This document shows, piece by piece, positions 26,367-37,805 of a DNA stretch of 64,000 bases; position 1 is the stretch's first letter, and each line of letters starts with the position of its first letter. This DNA comes from Streptomyces sp. NBC_01298. GTDB lineage: Bacteria > Actinomycetota > Actinomycetes > Streptomycetales > Streptomycetaceae. The DNA lies in contig NZ_CP108414.1 in assembly GCF_035978755.1 (NCBI RefSeq), forward strand, positions 8,866,001 to 8,930,000, in the 5' to 3' direction. The notes under the pieces were generated by a model, which was given only the letters and a program-made list of their open reading frames with translations, was not told the DNA's origin and did not search any database. The translations under genes and the position numbers were made by a program.

Positions 26367-26896
26367 CGGCTCCTCCTCCCCGCCAGCAGTTCCCCGGCTG
26401 CTCCTGTGCTGCCCAGCATCCGTTCCAGCTCGGCCATTCCCTTCGAGGTCTGGCTCTTCACCGTACCGACCGATATTCCGAGCGCCAGAGCGGTGTCCTT
26501 CTCGGACAGGTCGAAGGCATGCCGCAGGACCACGCACGACCGCTTCCGGAACGGCAACCGGGCGAGAGCGGTCCGCACGTCCACCACGCCGGCCACGTCC
26601 GGACCGTACAACGGCTCCGCACCGCGGGACCAGAACAGGGCGATCCGGCGGCGCTCGCGCACCGTGCTGCGGATCCGCGACCGTGCCAGGTTGGCGACCA
26701 CGCCACGGGCGTAGGCGAGCGGGTACTCGGCCTGGCGCAGCCGGTCCCAGCGCTGCCACAGCGCGAGCAGGGCGTCCGCGGCCAGATCGTCGGCGCCGTC
26801 CGCCTCGCCCGTCAGGAGACGGGCGAACCGGGCGAGTTCGGCGTAGTGGCGTTCGAAGAAGTCGTGGAACTCCGCGGACGCGTCATCGAGGACCAT
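26363..26896 (-). CDS. ECF RNA polymerase sigma factor (SigE-like family)
   Basis: The protein has 177 residues from the ATG at 26896. GGAGGGG lies about 11 bases upstream, and a TTG at 26920 is an alternative. Region 2 spans FFERHYAELARFARLLTGEA through the helix YPLAYARGVVANLARSRIRS. Region 4 contains LPFRKRSCVVLRHAFDLSEK and the helix-turn-helix ALGISVGTVKSQTSKGMAEL. It would direct RNA polymerase to a few promoters when freed from the coupled membrane protein. Neighbouring GH74 and expansin genes are likely targets by position, but no promoter pair is proven. A LacI-type palindrome sits 26 bases before the start codon, suggesting sugar-responsive repression of the sigma gene itself. Confidence 0.88.
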   Translation of the reverse strand: MVLDDASAEFHDFFERHYAELARFARLLTGEADGADDLAADALLALWQRWDRLRQAEYPLAYARGVVANLARSRIRSTVRERRRIALFWSRGAEPLYGPDVAGVVDVRTALARLPFRKRSCVVLRHAFDLSEKDTALALGISVGTVKSQTSKGMAELERMLGSTGAAGELLAGRRSR

Positions 26897-26921
26897 GTCC
26901 GTTGGTCGTCCCCTCCGCAAA

Positions 26922-26937
26922 ATGTGTGCGCTAACAT
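26922..26937. promoter_or_regulatory. LacI-type operator before the ECF sigma gene
   Basis: ATGTGTGCGCTAACAT is a palindrome with two imperfect pairs. It shares the core TGTKWGCGCTMACA with the sites near the GH62, araB, ChvE-like and YtfQ-like genes. It is closer to its gene (26 bases) than the other sites. Confidence 0.55.
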
Positions 26938-27025
26938 CCGGGCGGCAGCGTACCAGTGCCCGGTTGGCCGGGGCGCGCCGATGCGGCGTGCCCCGGCTCC
27001 GCCACCCCGCCGCCGCGGTGAGGTC

Positions 27026-27994
27026 TCAGTGCGCGGCGAACTGGACCCTGGTCGGTTGTGCGACGTTCGGCAGCAGCGCGGTCCCGTCGACCGTCAACTG
27101 CTCTCCGTAGATGTCGGTGATCCTTATCGCGCCGCCGCACCCACCGCCGTCGGCGGAGAGGAAGTAGTTGTAGTCGGTACGGGGCAGCTTCCGCCAGCCC
27201 TGGCTGGTGCGTACCTCCAGCCGTGCGACCGGATTCCGGTGGTCGATCACCTGGATGCCGCACCAATAAGCGCTGGACCCGGTCTTGTACCGGAGGGAGA
27301 GGGTGTCGGACGTGCGGGGGCTCACCAGGCTCCAGGTGATCGGGATGCGGCCGACCTTGAGCTCGGCCAGTTTCGCGAAGGCCTGTTCGCTGAGGTCCAG
27401 TTGTCCGGGCGCGCAGGGGAGCGGGCATTCGTTGGTGATCCGGACCGTGATCGAGGCGCCGTTCGCGGCGCGGACGCGCACGTACGCGCCACAGGCCCTG
27501 GACGACTCGTAGTCGGTGGTGTTCATCGCCGCGATCATGAGGTCGTCGCTCGGGCCGAACAGGCAGGCGCCGTTGCCGTCGGCGGCGGCGTAGGCGGTGG
27601 CGACGCCCTTGTAGGAGGTATCCGGCCGGATGCGTCCTGCCGACGGTGCCGGGGTGGATGCCGCCGGTGGGGTCTTCTTCGCCGCGGGCGGGGGCGCCGC
27701 CGCGGTGGTTGCTGTGGCGGTCGCGCTCGGGGTCGCCGCGGCAGGCGAGCCGGCCGCCGGGGGTGCCGGGCTCGTCGGGGCCGGGGGAGTGGCTCCCATA
27801 CGGGTGGCGGCGGGGGCGGCCACGCCGGCCCCCGCGCGGGCCCCGGCCCCGGCCCCGGCCCTGGCTTCGGGGCCGGGGAGCATGGCCGTCACCAGGCAGA
27901 AGAGGACGCCCGCGGCGGTCAGTATCACCGCCGTACCGAGCATCAGCCTGTGTCTGCGCCTGCGCTGCCGCGCGGCCTGCCGTGCAGTGTGCAT
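27026..27994 (-). CDS. Secreted expansin-like protein
   Basis: The protein has 322 residues from the ATG at 27994. A basic N-terminus and hydrophobic helix (LMLGTAVILTAAGVLFCLVT) give a signal peptide or anchor. A low-complexity Ala/Pro/Thr linker of about 90 residues follows. The double-psi beta-barrel domain begins at YKGVATAYAAADGNGACLFG and contains CGAYVRVRAANGASITVRIT and the Asp-containing GQLDLSEQAFAKL, where expansins place the functional Asp. The last 100 residues resemble the CBM63 domain (YWCGIQVIDHRNPVARLEVR, TDYNYFLSADGGGCGG). Expansins loosen cellulose-xyloglucan contacts without hydrolysis. It is downstream of and co-directional with no close operon partner, about 130 bases from the sigma gene. 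Confidence 0.85.
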   Translation of the reverse strand: MHTARQAARQRRRRHRLMLGTAVILTAAGVLFCLVTAMLPGPEARAGAGAGARAGAGVAAPAATRMGATPPAPTSPAPPAAGSPAAATPSATATATTAAAPPPAAKKTPPAASTPAPSAGRIRPDTSYKGVATAYAAADGNGACLFGPSDDLMIAAMNTTDYESSRACGAYVRVRAANGASITVRITNECPLPCAPGQLDLSEQAFAKLAELKVGRIPITWSLVSPRTSDTLSLRYKTGSSAYWCGIQVIDHRNPVARLEVRTSQGWRKLPRTDYNYFLSADGGGCGGAIRITDIYGEQLTVDGTALLPNVAQPTRVQFAAH

Positions 27995-28236
27995 GTCCGT
28001 CCGTTCGAAGATCCGAGTCGAGGTGCACTGCCTGGTCGCCGCAGGACGCGAAAAGGTTGCCGACGGTGGGAAGCAGGCGCGCGGCGGGCCCTTCAGAGCG
28101 GCCGGGCAGCGGTGTCCCGCACCTTTCCGCTCACTGGATGAGCAGGGTCTCCAACCGCCCCGCGGAGGGACAGGCATGACGACCGGAGCGATCCTCCCCG
28201 AGCGGGCGCACGGCGCCGCGCCGGGGAGGGGCGGGG

Positions 28237-29472
28237 TCAGCCTCCGGCCTTGCGCTTGTTGTAGACGTCGAAGCCGACGGCCGCCAGAAGTACCAGGCCC
28301 TTGATCACCTGCTGGTAGTCCGTGCCCACGCCGACCAGCGACATGCCGTTGTTCAGCACGCCCAGCACCAGACCGCCGATGATGGCGCCGAGGACGGTGC
28401 CCACACCGCCGCTCGCGGAGGCGCCGCCGATGAAGGCGGCGGCGATCGCCTCCAGCTCGAAGTTGATGCCGGCCTGCGGCGTACCGGCGTTGAGCCGCGC
28501 GGCGAACACCATCCCGGCCAGGGCCGCGAGGACGCCCATGTTCACGAAGGCCAGGAAGACGACCCGCTTGCTCTTCACCCCGGACAGCCTCGCCGCCGCC
28601 TCGTTTCCGCCGATGGCGTAGGTGTGCCGGCCGAGGATCGAGTTGCGCATCGCGTATCCGAAGCCGACCAGCAGGACGCCGAGGATCAGCAGGACGATCG
28701 GCACCCCGTGGTAGCTGGCCAGCAGCAGTGTGAAGGCCACCACGGCCGCGGTGATCGCGCCGAGCTTCACCAGGAACAGACCGGCCGGGAGCGGTTCCAG
28801 CCCGTACGAGGCGGCCCGCCGCCGTCCGCGCACCTCCTGCAGGATCGCGACGGCCAGCACCACGAGGCCCAGCAGCAGGGTGAGGTTGTGGTAGTTGGTG
28901 TGGGGGCCGACCGCGGGAAGGAAGCCGCTGCTGATGTTCTGGAAGCCCTTGGGGAACGGCGCCACCGACTGACCCTGCAGGAGGATCTGGGTCCCACCGC
29001 GGAACAGCAGCATGCCGGCCAGCGTGACGATGAACGAGGGGATCCCGAGATAGGCGATCCAGAAGCCCTGCCAGGCTCCGGCGAGAGCCCCGATCAGCAG
29101 CGCGGCCACCAGCGCCACGGGCCACGGCGCGTGGTGTTTGACCATCATCACCGCCGCGGCCGCCCCGACGAAGGCGGCGAGCGACCCGACCGACAGGTCG
29201 ATGTGCCCGGCGATGATGACGATCATCATGCCGATGGCCAGGATGAGGATGTAGCCGTTCTGCTGGATCAGGTTGGTGATGTTGAGCGGCTGGAGCAGGA
29301 TGCCGTCCGTCCAGAACTGGAACAGCAGCACGATCAGCGCCAGCGCGAGCAGCATCCCGTACTGGCGCAGGTTGCCGCGCAGCGCTCGGGCCAGTACGGC
29401 ACCGGCTGACGGTCGTTGGCCGCGCAGCGGTGTGCGGGGCGTGGTGTCCGGGGTGGTCTTGGTCTGGGCCAT
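28237..29472 (-). CDS. Monosaccharide ABC permease, MmsB/GguB/XylH type
   Basis: This 411-residue permease of the CUT2 class has about ten membrane helices. The family signature GHIDLSVGSLAAFVGA is near residue 88 and GGNEAAARLSGVKSKRVVF near 295. The extra length between helices is typical of GguB and XylH relatives. The ATG at 29472 is three bases after the ATPase stop, so they are coupled. With the ATPase and ChvE-like binding protein upstream it imports a pentose or hexose. By location (beside GH62 and xylAB) L-arabinose or D-xylose is likely. The operator before the operon matches the arabinose-type sites rather than a ROK site. Confidence 0.9.
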   Translation of the reverse strand: MAQTKTTPDTTPRTPLRGQRPSAGAVLARALRGNLRQYGMLLALALIVLLFQFWTDGILLQPLNITNLIQQNGYILILAIGMMIVIIAGHIDLSVGSLAAFVGAAAAVMMVKHHAPWPVALVAALLIGALAGAWQGFWIAYLGIPSFIVTLAGMLLFRGGTQILLQGQSVAPFPKGFQNISSGFLPAVGPHTNYHNLTLLLGLVVLAVAILQEVRGRRRAASYGLEPLPAGLFLVKLGAITAAVVAFTLLLASYHGVPIVLLILGVLLVGFGYAMRNSILGRHTYAIGGNEAAARLSGVKSKRVVFLAFVNMGVLAALAGMVFAARLNAGTPQAGINFELEAIAAAFIGGASASGGVGTVLGAIIGGLVLGVLNNGMSLVGVGTDYQQVIKGLVLLAAVGFDVYNKRKAGG

Positions 29473-29475
29473 GCC

Positions 29476-31023
29476 TCACACCTGCTTGTCGGGGTATGCC
29501 GCGCTCGTGGTCATGAGCCGCATGAGGGATTCCTGGGTGGCTTCCGCGCGGTTGACCTCACCGGTGATCCGGCCTTCGGCCATGGTGTAGATCCGGTCGC
29601 ACAGGCCCAGGAGTTCGGGAAGTTCGGAGGAGATGACGAGCACCGTCTTGCCCTGGTCGGCGAGTTCGGCGATGACGGTGTAGATCTCCGCCTTGGCACC
29701 GACGTCGATGCCCCGGGTGGGTTCGTCGAGTATCAGCACGCCCGGCTCGGCGAAGATCCATTTGCTGAGGACGACCTTCTGCTGGTTGCCACCGCTGAGT
29801 TTGCCGGTCTCCGCGAACACCGAGGGGGCCTTGATGTTCATGCTCCGGCGGAACGATTCGGCGATCCGCGCCTCCTCGTGCCGGTCGACCCAGCCCCGCC
29901 GGGCGACCTTGCCCAGGGCGCTCAGCGAGATGTTCCGGCTGATGTCGTCGCCCAGGTTGAGGCCGAGCTGCTTGCGGTCCTCGGTCACGTACGCGATGCC
30001 GTGCCCGATCGCCTCCGGCACCGTGCGGGTGCGGATCTCCCGGCCGTCCAGCCGCACCCGGCCGCCGGTCCACCGCCCGTACGAGCGGCCGAAGACGCTC
30101 ATGGCCAGTTCGGTGCGGCCGGCTCCCATGAGGCCGGCGATGCCGACGATCTCGCCTCGACGGACGTGGAGCGAGGCGCCGTCGACCACCTTGCGCCGGT
30201 GGTCGATCGGGTGCTGGACGCTCCAGTCCTCGATCTCGAAGACGACCTCGCCGATCTCGGGGGCGCGCTCGGGGTAGCGGTGTTCCAGGTCGCGGCCGAC
30301 CATGCCGCGGATGATCCGCTCCTCGGAGATGCCCTCGGGGCCGATCGCGATGGTCTCGATGGTCCGTCCGTCGCGCAGGATGGTGACGGCATCGGCGACC
30401 CGGGCGATCTCGTTCAGTTTGTGCGAGATGAGGACGCAGGAGATGCCCTGTGCCTTGAGTTCGAGGATCAGGTCGAGCAGCTTGCGGCTGTCCTCGTCGT
30501 TCAGGGCGGCCGTCGGCTCGTCCAGGATGAGCAGCTTCACCTTCTTGGCGAGCGCCTTGGCGATCTCGACCAACTGCTGTTTGCCCACGCCGAGATCGGC
30601 GATCCTGGTGTGCGGGCTCTCGTCGAGTCCGACCTGCCGGATCAGTGCGGCGGCGTGGGTCAGCGTCTTGTGCCAGCTGATGACGCCCCGGGTGGCGTGC
30701 TCGTTGCCGAGAAAGATGTTCTCGGCGATGGACAGGTAGGGCACCAGCGCGAGTTCCTGGTGGATGATCACGATGCCGCGCTGCTCGCTGGCCCGGATGT
30801 CCCGGAACCGGCAGGGCTCGCCCTCGAAGTAGATCTCGCCCTGGTAGCCGCCGTGGGGGTGGACCCCGCTGAGCACCTTCATCAGCGTGGACTTGCCGGC
30901 GCCGTTCTCGCCGCAGATGGCGTGCACCTCACCGGCGGCGACGGTCAGGTTGACCTCGGAGAGGGCCTTTACACCGGGAAAGGTCTTGCTGATCGACCGC
31001 ATCTCGAGAACGGGTCGGGCCAT
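29476..31023 (-). CDS. Monosaccharide ABC ATPase, MmsA/GguA/XylG type
   Basis: This 515-residue tandem ATPase is of the CUT2 class. The first half has Walker [13 protein letters not shown] near residue 40, a signature region [16 protein letters not shown] and Walker [12 protein letters not shown]. The second half has the degenerate Walker [13 protein letters not shown] near 298, signature [14 protein letters not shown] and Walker [13 protein letters not shown]. This asymmetry is normal for sugar importers. It powers import through the permease encoded three bases downstream. A hairpin at 31046-31086 separates it from the binding-protein gene. Confidence 0.93.
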   Translation of the reverse strand: MARPVLEMRSISKTFPGVKALSEVNLTVAAGEVHAICGENGAGKSTLMKVLSGVHPHGGYQGEIYFEGEPCRFRDIRASEQRGIVIIHQELALVPYLSIAENIFLGNEHATRGVISWHKTLTHAAALIRQVGLDESPHTRIADLGVGKQQLVEIAKALAKKVKLLILDEPTAALNDEDSRKLLDLILELKAQGISCVLISHKLNEIARVADAVTILRDGRTIETIAIGPEGISEERIIRGMVGRDLEHRYPERAPEIGEVVFEIEDWSVQHPIDHRRKVVDGASLHVRRGEIVGIAGLMGAGRTELAMSVFGRSYGRWTGGRVRLDGREIRTRTVPEAIGHGIAYVTEDRKQLGLNLGDDISRNISLSALGKVARRGWVDRHEEARIAESFRRSMNIKAPSVFAETGKLSGGNQQKVVLSKWIFAEPGVLILDEPTRGIDVGAKAEIYTVIAELADQGKTVLVISSELPELLGLCDRIYTMAEGRITGEVNRAEATQESLMRLMTTSAAYPDKQV

Positions 31024-31045
31024 GGTTGTGCATCCGTATCGTCGG

Positions 31046-31086
31046 GGCGGTGCGGCGCCGGGCGGTCCCGCGGGCGTCGCACCGCC
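31046..31086. terminator. Hairpin between binding-protein and ATPase genes
   Basis: GGCGGTGCGGCGCC (31046-31059) pairs with GGCGTCGCACCGCC (31073-31086) at 13 of 14 positions across a 13-base loop. It lies in the 102-base gap after the ChvE-like gene and may reduce read-through or stabilise the upstream message. Confidence 0.55.
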
Positions 31087-31125
31087 GTTTCTTCGTCGCC
31101 GGACCCGTCGGTCGGGCTCCGTGGG

Positions 31126-32220
31126 CTACTTCAGCTGGTCCGCGGTGTACTGGCCGCTGTCCACCAGGACCTTCTGGTAGTTCTCCTTGTCGACGCTGAC
31201 CGGCTGGAGCAGCTGTGCCGGTACGGTCTTGACGCCGTTGTTGTACTGGGCGGTGTCGTTGACCTCGGGCTTGCCGCCCGTCAAGAGCGCGTCGCCCATC
31301 TGGACTGCCGCCTTGGCCAGTTGGCGGGTGTCCTTGTAGACGGTCTGGGTCTGCTCGCCCGCGATGATCGACTTCACCGAGGCCAGCTCGCCGTCCTGGC
31401 CCGTGACGACGGGAATGGGCTGGCCGGCGCCGTAGCCGACGCCCTTGAGCGAGGAGATGATGCCGATCGAGATGCCGTCGTACGGCGAGAGCACGGCGTC
31501 GACGCGTGCGGCGGTGTACGACTTGCTCAGCAGGTTGTCCATCCGGGACTGGGCGAGGCCGCCGTCCCAGCGCAGCGTGGCGACCTGATTGAAGGAGGTC
31601 TGACCGCTCTGCACGACCAGCTTCTTGTCGTCGATGTACGGCTTGAGGACGCTCATCGCACCGTTGAAGAAGAAGGTGGCGTTGTTGTCGTCCGGTGAGC
31701 CGGCGAACAGCTCGATGTTGAACGGGCCCTTGCCGTCCTTGAGGCCGAGCTTGTCGACGATGTAACTGCCCTGGAGGACGCCCACCTTGTGGTTGTCGAA
31801 GGTCGCGTAGTAGTCGACGTTCCCGGTGCCGCGGATCAGCCGGTCGTAGGAGATGACGGGGACGTGGGCGTCGGCGGCCTTCTGCAGCACGTTGGTGAGC
31901 GAGGAACCGTCGATGGCGGCGATCACCAGCAGCTTGGCGCCCTTTGTGATCATGTTCTCCACCTGGGAGACCTGGTTCTCCACGACGTTGTCGCCGTACT
32001 GGAGATCGGTCTTGTAACCCTTGGCCTGGAACTCCTTGACCATGTTGTTGCCGTCATTGATCCAGCGCTCCGACGACTTGGTCGGCATCGCGATGCCGAC
32101 GAGGCCGCCTTTGGTCTCCCCGCCACCCCCGCCCTCGCCTGCTCCGTTGGCGCTCTGGCCGCAGGCTGCCAGCGACAGCGTCAGGCCCAGGGTGACAAGG
32201 CCGGCTGAAAGCTTCCGCAC
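31126..32220 (-). CDS. ChvE-like monosaccharide-binding lipoprotein
   Basis: The protein has 364 residues from a GTG at 32220, preceded by GGAGGAACT. The lipobox LSLAAC follows a short signal ([18 protein letters not shown]). A Gly-rich linker comes next, then the type I periplasmic-binding fold ([81 protein letters not shown]). These segments are characteristic of ChvE/XylF relatives that bind xylose, glucose, galactose or arabinose. It is the first gene of a three-gene importer operon with an arabinose-type operator 145 bases upstream, so arabinose is the best guess. Confidence 0.9.
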   Translation of the reverse strand: MRKLSAGLVTLGLTLSLAACGQSANGAGEGGGGGETKGGLVGIAMPTKSSERWINDGNNMVKEFQAKGYKTDLQYGDNVVENQVSQVENMITKGAKLLVIAAIDGSSLTNVLQKAADAHVPVISYDRLIRGTGNVDYYATFDNHKVGVLQGSYIVDKLGLKDGKGPFNIELFAGSPDDNNATFFFNGAMSVLKPYIDDKKLVVQSGQTSFNQVATLRWDGGLAQSRMDNLLSKSYTAARVDAVLSPYDGISIGIISSLKGVGYGAGQPIPVVTGQDGELASVKSIIAGEQTQTVYKDTRQLAKAAVQMGDALLTGGKPEVNDTAQYNNGVKTVPAQLLQPVSVDKENYQKVLVDSGQYTADQLK

Positions 32221-32364
32221 AGTTCCTCCAGTGATGTTCCGCGACCGGCACGGTGCGACCCGGTTGGGAGAAGCCGGAAGCGGTCGAGCGGGGCCGGCCG
32301 GGGGTCGTTTCCTCGCACGGTGTGAAGTCCGGGTTCGCGGCGGCTCCGGCCTGGCGATACCTGA

Positions 32365-32380
32365 GTGTTAACGCTCACAA
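32365..32380. promoter_or_regulatory. LacI-type operator before ChvE-like operon
   Basis: GTGTTAACGCTCACAA matches the site before the YtfQ-like gene (TTGTTAGCGCTCACAA) at 14 of 16 positions. It lies 145 bases upstream of the GTG start. The wider sequence TGAGTGTTAACGCTCA is palindromic with one mismatch. Confidence 0.65.
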
Positions 32381-32779
32381 GTGGTCCGTCAAGGGTCTGT
32401 TCGGATCGCTGTCGGGGCATACGTCCGGAGTGCGGGAGCGGACGCGCGCGGAAATTCCGGGAGCTGGACCACTGGCCCGACCCCGCTGCCCGTGTCCGGG
32501 TCACCCGCGGCTCGCACACCCTCGGCGTGGTCGGCTTCGACTCGACCCCGCCGTTCGACCAGGGCCTGGAAGACGTCGACACGATCGCGCATGGGATCTC
32601 CGCCGTCAGTGCACCGGCCCGGCGCGCCAGTTCCGTGCCGCACGCCGCGGTCGGTTTCAGCAGCCGGCCGAGGGTCCCATGGCGTCGCGACTCGGTCGCT
32701 TGTAGGACGACGTCGGCTGCGGGAACGGCGAACTCGCGGAGGGAATCGTGCCCGAGCCGCCCCGCCGCGTCATGAGCGA

Positions 32780-32930
32780 CGAGACGGATTCTTGCTGACC
32801 GCCTACCGGACCCCGGCCGCGATCCGCCGCATGGGTGTCAGGCGGCTGGAGGCATGGCTCCGTAACCGTGAGGTCGGCGGGGCGGCCGCGCTCGCAGCCC
32901 GCGGAGTCCGTCGCCGCGACCGGCGGTGAA
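32780..32930 (+). pseudogene. IS110-family transposase fragment
   Basis: The plus strand reads LLTAYRTPAAIRRMGVRRLE and then WLRNREVGGAAALAARGV. This matches the segment in IS110-type DEDD transposases just before their C-terminal transposase_20 domain. Start, catalytic DEDD residues and C-terminal Ser domain are missing, and the frame ends at 32930. It is a remnant only, with no terminal repeats visible. Confidence 0.5.
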
Positions 32931-33184
32931 CTCACCGCCTTCGCCGGCCCCGACCGGCGAGACGTTCTCACCCTCGCCCGGCGCCGCGGCAATGCCCTCC
33001 CGGTCGTGATCCGTGACCACGCGCCGTTCCAGGCCGCCTCAGTCCGCGGCAGAGCCGTTTGGCTTCAGGCGGGCAGCTCGTTCCCGTTACGGGGCGGGGT
33101 CGACTTACTGAGCCTCGACTTCGTCAACTGCCTCCAGAATTTACCGTCCTGATGTCTCTTCAGTGATCAGGCGGATTCTTGTAG

Positions 33185-34882
<1,698 letters not shown>

Positions 34883-34986
34883 CCCGCCTGAACCACGGTG
34901 ATCGCGATGGGGTGCGGTCCGTCGACGCGTAGACGAGCGGTTTACGGCGTGGGCGACTCCACCTGCTGACCGATACGCGCCGCACC

Positions 34987-35021
34987 GAGGAACCCCAGCC
35001 GCGCATCGGCTGGGGTTCCTC
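34987..35021. terminator. Bidirectional intrinsic terminator
   Basis: GAGGAACCCCAGCC and GGCTGGGGTTCCTC form a perfect 14-base stem with a 7-base loop. It lies between the convergent GH62 and xylA genes and can serve both. Confidence 0.88.
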
Positions 35022-35095
35022 ATCCTGTACCGGCGGCCAAGGCGCGGCGGATCCGGGCCGTGGAACGCCACGGCCCGGATCTTGGGTGCACCGGC

Positions 35096-36268
35096 TCAGC
35101 GGGCGCCGAGGAGGTGTTCGAGGGCGAGCTGGTCCAGCTGCTCGAAGGCCATGCCGCGGCGGGCGGCGGCGTCGACGTCGAACGCGTCGAAGGCGGACGG
35201 GTCGGCCAGCAGCCCGGCCAGGCCGTCCGCGGCGGTGGGGAGGGCCAGTTCGGGCAGCCGGGAGGCGGCGAGCGCGGCCCGGACCTCCGGATCGGACCGG
35301 AAGGCTCGGGCACGCTCCGCCAGGATCAGGTAGTTGCGCATGCAGCCGGCCGCCGAAGCCCAGACGCCGGCGGAGTCCTCGGTGCGCGGCGGCTTGAAGT
35401 CGAAGTGACGGGGGCCGTCGTAGCCGGCCGACTCCAGCAGGTCGACCAGCCAGAAGGCCTGGCGCAGGTCGCCCGCGCCGAAGCGCAGGTCCTGGTCGTA
35501 CTTGATGCCCGTCTGGCCGTTGAGGTCGATGTGGAACAGCTTGTCGTGCCACAGGGCCTGGGCGATGCCGTGCGGGAAGTTCAGCCCGGCCATCTGCTCG
35601 TGGCCGACCTCCGGATTGAGGCCGACCCGCTCGGGCCGCTCCAGCTCGTTGATGAACGCCAGGGCGTGGCCGATGGTGGGCAGCAGGATGTCGCCGCGCG
35701 GCTCATTGGGCTTGGGTTCGATCGCGAAGCGCAGGTCGTATCCCTGGTTCTCGACGTACTCGCCCAGCAGGTCGAAGGCCTCCTTCAGTCGGTCGAGGGC
35801 GGAGCGCACGTCCTTGGCCGCGCCCGACTCCGCGCCTTCGCGGCCGCCCCAGGCGACGTAGACCGAGGCGCCGAGTTCCACGGCCAGGTCGATGTTGCGG
35901 ATCGTCTTGCGCAGCGCGTACCGGCGCACGTCCCGGTCGTTCGCGGTGAAGGCGCCGTCCTTGAACACCGGGTGGGTGAAGAGGTTGGTGGTGGCCATCG
36001 GGACCTTCAGCCCGGCCCTGTCGAGTGCGGTGCGGAAGCGCTTGACCGCCTGCTCGCGGGCGGCCTCGCCGGCGCCGAAGGGGATCAGATCGTCGTCGTG
36101 GAACGTGACGCCGTAGGCGCCGAGCCCGGCCAGCCGCTCCACGCTCTCGACGGGGTCGAGGGCGGGTCGGGTGGCGTCGCCGAAGGGGTCCCGGCCCTGC
36201 CAGCCGACGGTCCACAGACCGAAGGTGAACCTGTGCGCGGGGGTGGGGACGAGCGGGTCGCTGGTCAT
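35096..36268 (-). CDS. xylA: Xylose isomerase
   Basis: This 390-residue class I xylose isomerase converts D-xylose to D-xylulose (and glucose to fructose) using two divalent metals in the cytoplasm. The catalytic His and Asp stand in [10 protein letters not shown] near residue 57. Metal ligands appear in [50 protein letters not shown] and [11 protein letters not shown]. Length and sequence are typical of Streptomyces glucose isomerases. It diverges from xylB across 93 bases holding an ATTTGT/ACAAAT inverted repeat, so both are probably controlled by the ROK regulator encoded after xylB. Confidence 0.97.
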   Translation of the reverse strand: MTSDPLVPTPAHRFTFGLWTVGWQGRDPFGDATRPALDPVESVERLAGLGAYGVTFHDDDLIPFGAGEAAREQAVKRFRTALDRAGLKVPMATTNLFTHPVFKDGAFTANDRDVRRYALRKTIRNIDLAVELGASVYVAWGGREGAESGAAKDVRSALDRLKEAFDLLGEYVENQGYDLRFAIEPKPNEPRGDILLPTIGHALAFINELERPERVGLNPEVGHEQMAGLNFPHGIAQALWHDKLFHIDLNGQTGIKYDQDLRFGAGDLRQAFWLVDLLESAGYDGPRHFDFKPPRTEDSAGVWASAAGCMRNYLILAERARAFRSDPEVRAALAASRLPELALPTAADGLAGLLADPSAFDAFDVDAAARRGMAFEQLDQLALEHLLGAR

Positions 36269-36296
36269 GAGGCGCTCCGGATCTGGGCCGAGGGCT

Positions 36297-36319
36297 ATTT
36301 GTAATGGCGAAAAACAAAT
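36297..36319. promoter_or_regulatory. Inverted repeat between xylA and xylB
   Basis: ATTTGT (36297-36302) and ACAAAT (36314-36319) are separated by 11 bases. The AT-rich patch is unusual for this GC-rich window. It sits in the 93-base divergent promoter region. It is probably the binding site of the ROK regulator encoded downstream of xylB. Confidence 0.6.
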
Positions 36320-36361
36320 TAGTATGCCGAGACGCCAGACGGAACCCCACCGGAGGAACGC

Positions 36362-37792
36362 ATGTCCGCTCAGCGAGTCGTGATCGGTGTCGACAGCTCG
36401 ACCCAGTCAACGAAAGCCCTCGCCGTCGACATCGACACAGGCGCCGTCGTGGGCGAGGGCCGCGCCGCTCACGCCGTCAGCGCGGGCGCCGGACGCGAGA
36501 GCGACCCCGAACAGTGGTGGCGGGCGCTCGGCGAGGCCACGGCGGGCACCGGCTGGGCGGATCGCACCGCCGCCTGCTCGATCGCCGGTCAGCAGCACGG
36601 CCTGGTCACCCTCGACGCGGCCGGACGGCCGGTGCGCCCGGCGCTCCTCTGGAACGACGTCCGCTCCGCCCCGCAGGCCGCCGAACTCGCGGCCGCGTTC
36701 GGGGCGGCAGAGCTCGCCCGCCGCACCGGAAGCGTCCCCACGGCCGCCTTCACGGCCGCCAAATGGGCCTGGCTGCACACGAACGAGCGTGCCGCCGCCG
36801 ACCGCGTCGCGGCCGTCCGGCTTCCCCACGACTTCCTGACGGAGCGGCTGACCGGTGAGGCGGTGACGGACCGCGGAGACGCGTCGGGAACCGGCTGGTG
36901 GGGCCCGGACGGCTACGACACCGACGTCCTCGGCCGGATCGGCCTCGACCCCGGGCTGCTGCCGCAGGTCCTCCCGCCGGGAGCCCGGGCGGGCGTCGTC
37001 CGAGCCGGGATGCCGCTGCGCGAGGGCGCACTGGTGGCGACCGGGACCGGCGACAACATGGCCGCCGCCCTCGGGCTGGGCCTGACCCCCGGACGTCCGG
37101 TGCTGAGCCTCGGTACCTCCGGCACCGTCTACGCCGTCGGCCGGACCCGGCCCACCGACCCGGGCGGAACCGTCGCAGGCTTCGCCGATGCCCTCGGCGG
37201 CTGGCTGCCGCTCGCCTGCACGCTCAACTGCACCCTCGCCGTCGACCGCTTCGCCGCCCTCGTCGGCCGCGACCGGGAGGACGTCGAGGGAGGCGGCACG
37301 GCGGTGGTGCTTCCCTACCTGGACGGCGAGCGCACCCCCGACCTCCCGGGCGCTTCCGGCCTGGTCCACGGCCTGCGCCACGACACGACGCCGGGCCAGC
37401 TGCTCCAGGCCGCCTACGACGGCGCCGCCCACGCCCTGCTCGCGGCCCTGGACGACGTGCTGCGCGCCGGAGGCGAGAGCCCCGCCCCCGGCGAACCACT
37501 CCTCCTGATCGGCGGCGGAGCCCGCGGCAGGGCCTGGCAGCGGACCGTCCTGCGACTGTCCGGGCGAGCGGTCCAGGTGCCCGAAGCCCGGGAACTGGTC
37601 GCGCTCGGGGCCGCCGCCCAGGCCGCCGCACTGCTCACCGGTGAGCCTGCCGACGCCGTAGCCCGGCGCTGGCGGACCGCCGACGGCCGGGTACTGGAGC
37701 CCGTACCCCGTGACGACGACACGCTCGAACGGATCACCAGTACGCTGCGGCGGGCGCGGGCCTTGCAGCAGGTCCCGCCGGGAGAGCGATAG
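36362..37792 (+). CDS. xylB: Xylulokinase
   Basis: This 476-residue FGGY-family kinase phosphorylates D-xylulose to xylulose 5-phosphate for the pentose phosphate pathway. The ATG at 36362 follows GGAGG. The N-terminal phosphate-binding motif is [18 protein letters not shown]. The substrate signature is [14 protein letters not shown] near residue 80. The C-terminal FGGY domain has [17 protein letters not shown] sequence ([20 protein letters not shown]). The xylB stop is 13 bases before the ROK regulator start, forming an xylB-regulator operon that diverges from xylA. Nothing is missing. Confidence 0.95.
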   Translation: MSAQRVVIGVDSSTQSTKALAVDIDTGAVVGEGRAAHAVSAGAGRESDPEQWWRALGEATAGTGWADRTAACSIAGQQHGLVTLDAAGRPVRPALLWNDVRSAPQAAELAAAFGAAELARRTGSVPTAAFTAAKWAWLHTNERAAADRVAAVRLPHDFLTERLTGEAVTDRGDASGTGWWGPDGYDTDVLGRIGLDPGLLPQVLPPGARAGVVRAGMPLREGALVATGTGDNMAAALGLGLTPGRPVLSLGTSGTVYAVGRTRPTDPGGTVAGFADALGGWLPLACTLNCTLAVDRFAALVGRDREDVEGGGTAVVLPYLDGERTPDLPGASGLVHGLRHDTTPGQLLQAAYDGAAHALLAALDDVLRAGGESPAPGEPLLLIGGGARGRAWQRTVLRLSGRAVQVPEARELVALGAAAQAAALLTGEPADAVARRWRTADGRVLEPVPRDDDTLERITSTLRRARALQQVPPGER

Positions 37793-37805
37793 GAGGGTCG
37801 GGCCG

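Noticed and set aside
36269..36361. CebR or arabinose-type operator between xylA and xylB
   Set aside because: The palindrome there is AT-rich (ATTTGT/ACAAAT) and does not match either motif.
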